Below are positions 57,650-64,000 of a stretch of DNA of 64,000 nucleotides, one piece after another. Position numbers and translations under genes: made by a program. Every line of letters begins with the position of its first letter. The first letter of the stretch is position 1. Source of the DNA: Orobanche coerulescens (lineage: Eukaryota; Streptophyta; Magnoliopsida; Lamiales; Orobanchaceae); contig CM065802.1 in assembly GCA_033398695.1 (NCBI GenBank), forward strand, positions 81,950,096 to 82,014,095, written 5' to 3'. The notes beneath the pieces were generated by a model. It had not been told where the DNA came from. It was given only the letters and a program-made list of their open reading frames with translations, and searched no databases.

Positions 57650-58860
57650 TACTCCCCCCCTTAAAAATAGTTTCATCCTCAAAACTAAGGGTGAAACAAA
57701 CCGGGATAACTCTCCCGCATACTATGCTCGATTTCTGAAGTAGCCTCTTCGACTCCGTGTCTCGACACTAACTTTTAACGAAAGGAATCGTCTTGTTCCT
57801 CACTATTTGATTCGCTGCTCCAAGATTCGTACGGGACACTCCTCATATGTATGATCATCCGCTATCTCGATTCCATCAAACTGAAGTATGTGACTAGGGT
57901 CGGCAAAACACTTCCGCAATTTGAGAGACATGAAACACGTTATGAATTTGGCTCAACGCCGGAGGTAAGGCCAATCTATTAGCCAGATCGCCGATTCGAT
58001 TCAAAATCTCAAATGGTCCGATGAATCTCGAACTTAGCTTTCCTCGCTCCCCGAAATGGAAAACACCTCGACTCGGGGATACCTTGACCAAAACGTGATC
58101 ACTTGACTCAAACTCTAATGGTCGATGATGATTATTTGCATATAATTTCTGTCAACTCTGAGCGGTCAACAAATGACTCCTGATCAAAGCTACCTTCTCA
58201 CGGGCGGATATAAGCATATCGGGCCTGGTGTCGATTGATTCTGATAAGTCATCCCAACATAAAGGAGATCGGCAATGACGATCGTACAAGGCCTCGTAGG
58301 GTGCCATCTTAATCGAAGCATGCCAACTATTATTATATGTGAACTCGATCAACGGTAGTTGGTCTTCCCAATCGTCTTTCCAATCAAGAACACATGCTCT
58401 CAACATGTCCTCCAATGTCTGAATAGTTCTCTCTGATTGTCCATCGGACTGAGGGTGAAAAGCTGTGCTGAGATTAAGCCGAGTTCCCATGGCACGATGA
58501 ACTGATTTCCAAAAATGTGACACGAATCGCCTGTCACGATCAGAAACGATACTCTTAGGAGTACAGTGCAATCTCACTATTTCTTTGATGAACAACTGGG
58601 CAAGTCTCTCGGGATCCCACGTATCCTTAATCTCAAGGAAATGAGCTGACCTAGTTAGACGATCCACGATTACCCAAATTGTATTCATGCCGTGGCGACT
58701 CGTCGGCAAACTCGTGATGAAGTCCATTGAAATATCCTCCCACTTCCACTCTGGAATAGGGAGCGGTTTCAGCATACCCGGCGGTCGCTGGTGTTCTATC
58801 TTAACTTGCTGACAGGTTAAACATCTCGAAACAAATTATGTGACTTCTCGCTTCATATTA
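57650..58860 (-). pseudogene. pol: Element H pol: integrase and tail
   Basis: It follows a PPT (TACTCCCCCCCTTAAAAATAG). The core 58152-58775 is open over 207 codons: [59 protein letters not shown], with all three acidic catalytic residues. The C-terminal part (57894-58091: GPFEILNRIGDLANRL, HNVFHVSQ) and chromodomain-like tail (57700-57890) are shifted. CAG and CTG sites are intact here, unlike in B, C and E. Confidence 0.88.
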
Positions 58861-60520
58861 CTCCACCAGTAATTTTGTTTCATGTCCTTGTACATCTTGT
58901 TAGACCCCGGATGAATAGAATAAGGGGTAGCATGAGTTTCTCTCAAAATCGAGTTTTTCAACTCGTCATTAGCCAGTACACATAAACGATTCTTAAATTG
59001 AACAAGTCCATCCTCATGGACCACAAATCCAGGGGCTTTCCCCTGAGCCACATCCTATCGGATACACAACAAAATGGGTCTAAACCCTGATTCACTCTGA
59101 TCGCCTCCTCGAGTAGCGATGAAATCTCTAACGTACAAAGTTGCCCTTGTATTCGTTGTAACCAGACCTCGATCTCGGGTCTCAGAAATTCCTGCTGAAG
59201 TTCCTTCTGAACTGTTAAACGAGCAAGCATCTGCTCCTGAACAAACTTACGGCTCATGGCATCGGCGACAACATTTGCCTTACCCGGGTGATACTGAATC
59301 TCGATATCATAGTCCTTGATCAGTTCTAGCCACCGTCTCTGACGCATATTTAACTCCTTCTGAGTAAATATATACTTCAACCTCTTATGATCGGTGAAAA
59401 TCTGACAGGAGATGCCATAAAGATAATGACTCCAAATCTTCAACGTGAAAACCACGGCCTCTAGCTCCAGGTCGTGGGTTGGATAGTAGACCTCGTAAGA
59501 TCTCAGTTGCCATGAAGCATAGGCAATCACTTTCCCGTTCTGCACTAATACACATCCGAGACCTTGTCCGGATGCGTCACTATAAACCACGAATCCTTCC
59601 GTCCCATGTGGTAAAGAAAGGACAGGCGCTGAAATTAAATGACTCTTGACATCCTCAAAACTCCGCTGACACGTGTCAGACCACATGTATTTCTTATCCT
59701 TTTTCAAAAGGATCGTCAAAGGTTGAGCGATTTTAGAAAATCCTTCCACAAATCACTAATAATAGCCAGCTAATCCGAGGAAGCTTCGGATTTCCTTAAC
59801 ATTCTTCGGAGGTTGCCAATCTCGGATAGCCTCTGTCTTCTGAGGATCAACGTGTACTCCATATGATGAAATTACATGTCTGAGAAACGTCACCTCGGAC
59901 ATCCAGAAATTCACATTTGGAAAATATTTACATAAAGCTGCTCTCATCTCAACACATCGAGAATCTGATGATGGTGAAGCTCGTGTTCCTCTCGGTCATG
60001 AGAATAAATCAACATGTCGTCGATGAAAACGACCACGAACCACTCTGAAAAGTCGATGAAAACTCGGTTCATTAACTCTATGAATACAGCAGGCGCATTA
60101 GTTAACCCCAACGGCATCAGTATAAGCTCGTAATGCCCATAGCGTTCGAAACGCTGTTTTAGCGATATCCGACTCTCGAATCTGCAACTAATGATACCCT
60201 GATCTTAAATCGTTCTTGGAAAATACTGAAGCTCCCTGAAGTTGATCCAAGAGATCAACGATGCCGGGAAGAAGATATTTATTCTTGATTGTCTCCCGGT
60301 TCAGCTCTCGATAATCAATACACAAGCAAAATGAACCATCCTTTTTCTTGACAAACAATACAGGTGCTCCCCACGAGGATGCACTCGGTCGGATATAACT
60401 TTTCTCGGTCAAATCCTCTAATTAATTCTTCAGTTCCTGCATTTCGGTCGGGGCCATCGGATACGGTGCCTTCGATAATGGGGACGTTCCAGGCTCCAAC
60501 TCTATCGTGAATTCCACACC
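58836..60520 (-). pseudogene. pol: Element H pol: reverse transcriptase (truncated) and RNase H
   Basis: RNase H and integrase linker 58958-59749 ([48 protein letters not shown]). RT is in fragments: 59756-59947 ([10 protein letters not shown]), near 60000-60130 (palm with the FIDD equivalent) and 60188-60412 ([28 protein letters not shown]). There are stops after GYY and near 60420. The sequence ends abruptly at 60520 inside the stretch matching FTIELEPG, where the tandem duplication joint lies; protease and gag are absent. Confidence 0.88.
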
Positions 60521-62889
60521 CCCTGTAAGTCGATTACGTACGTAGCACCAACTGGTTAGCGTACGTAACAGGTGTTAACGTACGCTAAATTTGTTCAATA
60601 GCGTGCGTTAAGGCTTTATAGTCTATTTGAAGACACAACCTTTTTTTCATTTCTGCACAACCCAACCCAATTTTCTCTCCGTATATCCCCTCTCCTGCCT
60701 CCCTAGACCGATATTAACCTTCTCCAACTTGCTTTTGAGCATTGTAACTTGGAGTGGAGCTCATTGATTTGAAGTTTAGAATGTGTTCTTGAGCTTTAAG
60801 TGTGTTTCTTGTAGTGTTGAGGGTTGTTCTTCATTTATGAAGGTATGTGTACGATTATCCTCTGTATTTTTCGTATGTTGATGTTAGTAATGTAGAATAC
60901 TTCACTTAGAGTTAAATTAATCAAGTAAAACATGGTTATAATTAAACTTTTTTACACTTCTTGATGAATATGATAAATGAGGGTTTGGAATGGATGTGTT
61001 CTTGATATTATAGTGATAGTATCCATGTTTAAATTATCATGCTCATCTTGCTGGACGAAGTAATCTCAGTAGAACATTGATAATCAGTTAACTTCATCAT
61101 AGTTAGATTTAATCGATGAAATTGTTATCATAATAGTGTTAAAACACCATATTATGTATTTAATTACCTTGGGATGAACTTGAAAATGTTAAAGATAGGA
61201 TTATGTTCTTGTGTTCAGAAATCTTAGAAGTTTTAACATCATTGTGGTTCAGCTTCACAAGTCTTTAAGGAATGATAAGGATATTGATCAATACAACAAT
61301 AACTTTTTGTTAATCTAATGTGTTGATAACTTAAGAATGTGTTTGATCATCATGCTAGAATGGATAGTGTTTTTAAGAAGGAGATGCTGATTGTGATTGA
61401 TAAAGTCGTAATAGTTTGAGTATCGATTTCGTTATGATTAACCTTGAATAGTAGTAGATGTTGTAGAACATAAAGAATTTAATTAAAACGATTTTATTGG
61501 TGAATTGAAAATGTTATGTTCATAGAAATGACAAGAGTATTAAAGGACAGTTTTGGTATAGTAATCCGATTGTGGAAGACGAACTAGATGTATTGGAACC
61601 CTTCATTAATCGGTAGGATATTCATTAGGGTGGAATGGATTATTCGGGTAGGATGCGGGCGTCATTTCCTACGAATTGATATTAATATTATGTGAATATG
61701 TTAATGAATGGATTACATTTCATTTAAGGTTGCTTGTTCGATTGAGTATTTAACCAAGGATACCGTCCATTTGATCATTTGGAGAATGACTATCTTTCGC
61801 CTACGGACTTGAGGCAAGTTATCTTGCTTTGTTATAATGATGATTAGATTCTTGTGATGTTTATACGTTTCATGTATATGAAATGTTTATGAATTTGTGA
61901 TTCGTAATTTGATATTTCCCTTGACGTTGTTCTGTTTTTCATCACAGGATTGCATTCCCAAGTACGTCACTTTGAATCGTTGATCTCGTTGGTCCTCGTT
62001 GTCTCTTCGGTGAGTTTTTTATTGATCCTTAATCGTATATGTGATTTGTTGAATTCGTTGTCATGTTGTATCGTGACATATCTGGAATCATATCTGCGTG
62101 CCGATTGGTTATTGTGTAGGATTTTTAGCCAGGCACTTATATAGTCATACATGAATGTTTTTCGTATTGGACTGTGCACACGAGACCTAGTTCGTGAGGC
62201 TAATTAGGTACATTGTCACACTTATATTCTGGATTTCGTATACGGGGTGGACATGTATACGGACACATTTCCGGATCGGGCGTACTGTTATGTCCATCTT
62301 GAGCCATATTGTTTAATCGTTCATAGTCCATGTATGATTGGATATGTTCGACGGTTTTGGGACTGATTGTTCATACGACCGAGGGGTATGTTCAATAGTT
62401 GGGATGTTTTCCTTGAGATCTAATATATGTGAATTGTATAATGTCAGGATAATCACTTATCATGTATATGTGACCCTGTGCTTTGGGCGAAATACTTGTG
62501 TTGTATTTTAGGTCGAGGCAAAGGCAAGGCACGGGAAGAGCACAGTGACGGAGAAGGGTACGAAGGATACTAGTTCGGGAGACCCATGTCTTTTGTGTCC
62601 GGTTATGTTTAAACTGTGTAATGTTACTTTAATTCCGCTTTATTTAAATTATTGTCTGGTTGTATTGATATTTGAAGTATATTCCATCTCCATATGATTT
62701 ATACTTGTATTTTGGATCCTGTGTATCATAAGGTCGTTGGCCATACCATTAATAAACTCCTAATTGAAGTAATGACTATTTATTGTGGTTCTAACAAAGT
62801 AATACTTATTTAATCTGTATTTTGATATCGCCTGTTGGGTCCCAGTGTGGGGTCCATGGCACTGTAATAGCCGCCTTTGGGGTGTTACA
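60521..62889 (+). repeat. Family F LTR, second copy (5' truncated)
   Basis: Equivalent to 52341-54709. Palindromes near 60534-60610 are less decayed (TTAACGTACGCTAA). Ends GGGGTGTTACA. Confidence 0.9.
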
Positions 62890-63357
62890 AAAGATGGTAT
62901 CAGAGAGCGTGTTGTTTTGTCTTTAAGAGTCGTTGTAGAATGAACTAGTATCAAGAGACCTTCGTGTCACGTGTGACCTGTGCAAGTGCCTGACCCTGCG
63001 AGCTAAATACGGTATGTACTTTACGAGCCATGATTTAATTACTGGCATGATATTGATATTGGGATGGATCTCTTTGATCTTGTTATTTCAATGATCTGTG
63101 GCAGAATTTATCTGATTAATAATTCGAGGTAAATTCTGGGTTGATTATGTGATTGAAATTGTTCGACTCAACGTCGATATGATATTCTGTGTCACACTCG
63201 TAGTGTCGATAATTTATTGTGAACTGTTTTCTTGAATATGTAAATTCCTTGTTGCTATTAATTTAGTATGAGTTTTGATTGGTATCATGAACTATACTTA
63301 TGGTTACCATTATGGTTTGATTCTTTCAGTATGTAAAGAAATATGAGAGGCCGTGGC
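62890..63357 (+). other. Family F leader, second copy
   Basis: PBS TGGTATCAGAGAGC near 62895, then noncoding leader equivalent to 54710-55174. Confidence 0.7.
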
Positions 63358-64000
63358 TGTAACACCCCAAACTAGGCGGATATTTCAGTGTCGTGGACCC
63401 CCGACTGGGACCCACTAGGCGGGTGAAATTAATGAATTACAAAGTGTAAATGTAGTACCGAACCACATTACATCATCAACTACTCCGATGAGGAGTTTCA
63501 AGTACAACACACCTAGGAAAATACAGAATACATGTATATTTTATATGAAGATAAGATATACAACACTGAATAAAATGAGTAATTCAAACGGAAGTCTGCA
63601 GTGGAAATAAAATGAAGAAAACACGAATGACCGAAAAGGATTAGGGCCCCCAACTAGGATCACTGGGACTCCTCGCCGTCCACGTTCTTTTCCTATGCTT
63701 TAGCCTTGCCATGACCTGAAAACCACATCCCCCAACGGGGTCAGTTACACAGAACAACAATCCTCAAGAGTTGAATAAACACAATCATGATATATCTTAA
63801 TTATGAAATGACGCTGAAGAGAGGCATCATAGTACACACGTAATGGTATGTGCAAGTGCACAAGACGAGTGTCCGGACACACCCGTCCTTGTACCTAATT
63901 AGTCTCACTGAGGTACGTTACCGTGTGCACAGTCCAACGTGTCGGTGAACCCAACACATGACCATCACGTGCCCGACTAAAAATTCCACACATCCCCACC
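63358..64000 (-). repeat. LTR G, second copy (window edge)
   Basis: Equivalent to 55175-55820; runs off the window. Confidence 0.88.

Larger units (their letters stand above)
60521..64000. repeat. Second copy of an ~8.18-kb tandem duplication (truncated by window end)
   Basis: Matches 52341-55820 with a constant offset of 8180 bp (+3 after small indels), at a few percent divergence. It includes the same F PBS, the same F/G insertion joint (GTGGC then TGTAACACC at 55175 and 63358) and the same G LTR. Sharing that joint excludes independent insertions. Confidence 0.92.

Noticed and set aside
60521..64000. Second LTR (3' LTR) of element F
   Set aside because: It is followed by a PBS and the same G insertion joint as the first copy, so it is a segmental duplicate of a 5' LTR, not a 3' LTR.

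Overview
The window looks like a retrotransposon-dense intergenic block from a large plant (angiosperm) genome. Supporting signs are Ty3/Gypsy polyproteins with an integrase C-terminal chromodomain-like tail (Tekay/Del-type), primer-binding sites matching plant initiator tRNA-Met (TGGTATCAGAGC), 5-bp target-site duplications (TSDs), a Mutator-like (MULE) transposase with a SWIM zinc finger, and a hAT-type miniature element with an 8-bp TSD. I see no host housekeeping gene, rRNA, tRNA or CRISPR array. The species cannot be named from the sequence.

Layout. (1) 1-18310: an old Ty3/Gypsy element A (+ strand, 5' LTR cut by the window edge). It is split inside its RNase H domain by a younger related element B (5011-14502, - strand, TSD CATAT). 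(2) 18311-about 30400: the C-terminal remnant of an unrecognised + strand ORF, a ~210-bp tandem array, then a decayed MULE transposase (- strand, three exons). Its upstream region is split by non-autonomous LTR element D (22876-29202, + strand, TSD GTAAC). A purine-rich tract with a (GA)n microsatellite follows. (3) 30401-32741: AT-rich noncoding DNA and a dispersed repeat carrying a 603-bp hAT-type MITE (31651-32253). (4) 32742-51457: Ty3/Gypsy element E (- strand, TSD TGAAG), whose 3' LTR is itself split by element C (34742-44357, - strand, TSD GGAAG, same family as B). (5) 51463-51893: inverted copies of the dispersed repeat seen left of E. (6) 51894-64000: LTR of family F, a chimeric LTR G and a truncated pol (H). 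The block 52341-60520 is tandemly duplicated; the second copy runs from 60521 to the window end.

Within each element gag, protease, reverse transcriptase, RNase H and integrase form the usual gag-pol order. A is pseudogenised mainly by C-to-T transitions. B, C and E look young but carry many small disruptions clustered at CAG/CTG sites, which I suspect are consensus errors at methylated CHG positions.

The most striking structure is in the LTRs. Four LTR groups (A, B/C, D, F) carry arrays of a 12-bp near-palindrome TAGCG-NN-CGCTA at a strict 23-24 bp period. The copies are mostly grouped in fours, with inverted repeats between several of the groups, and one group usually lies just upstream of the TATA box. 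LTRs E and G carry different GC-rich palindromes in the equivalent place.
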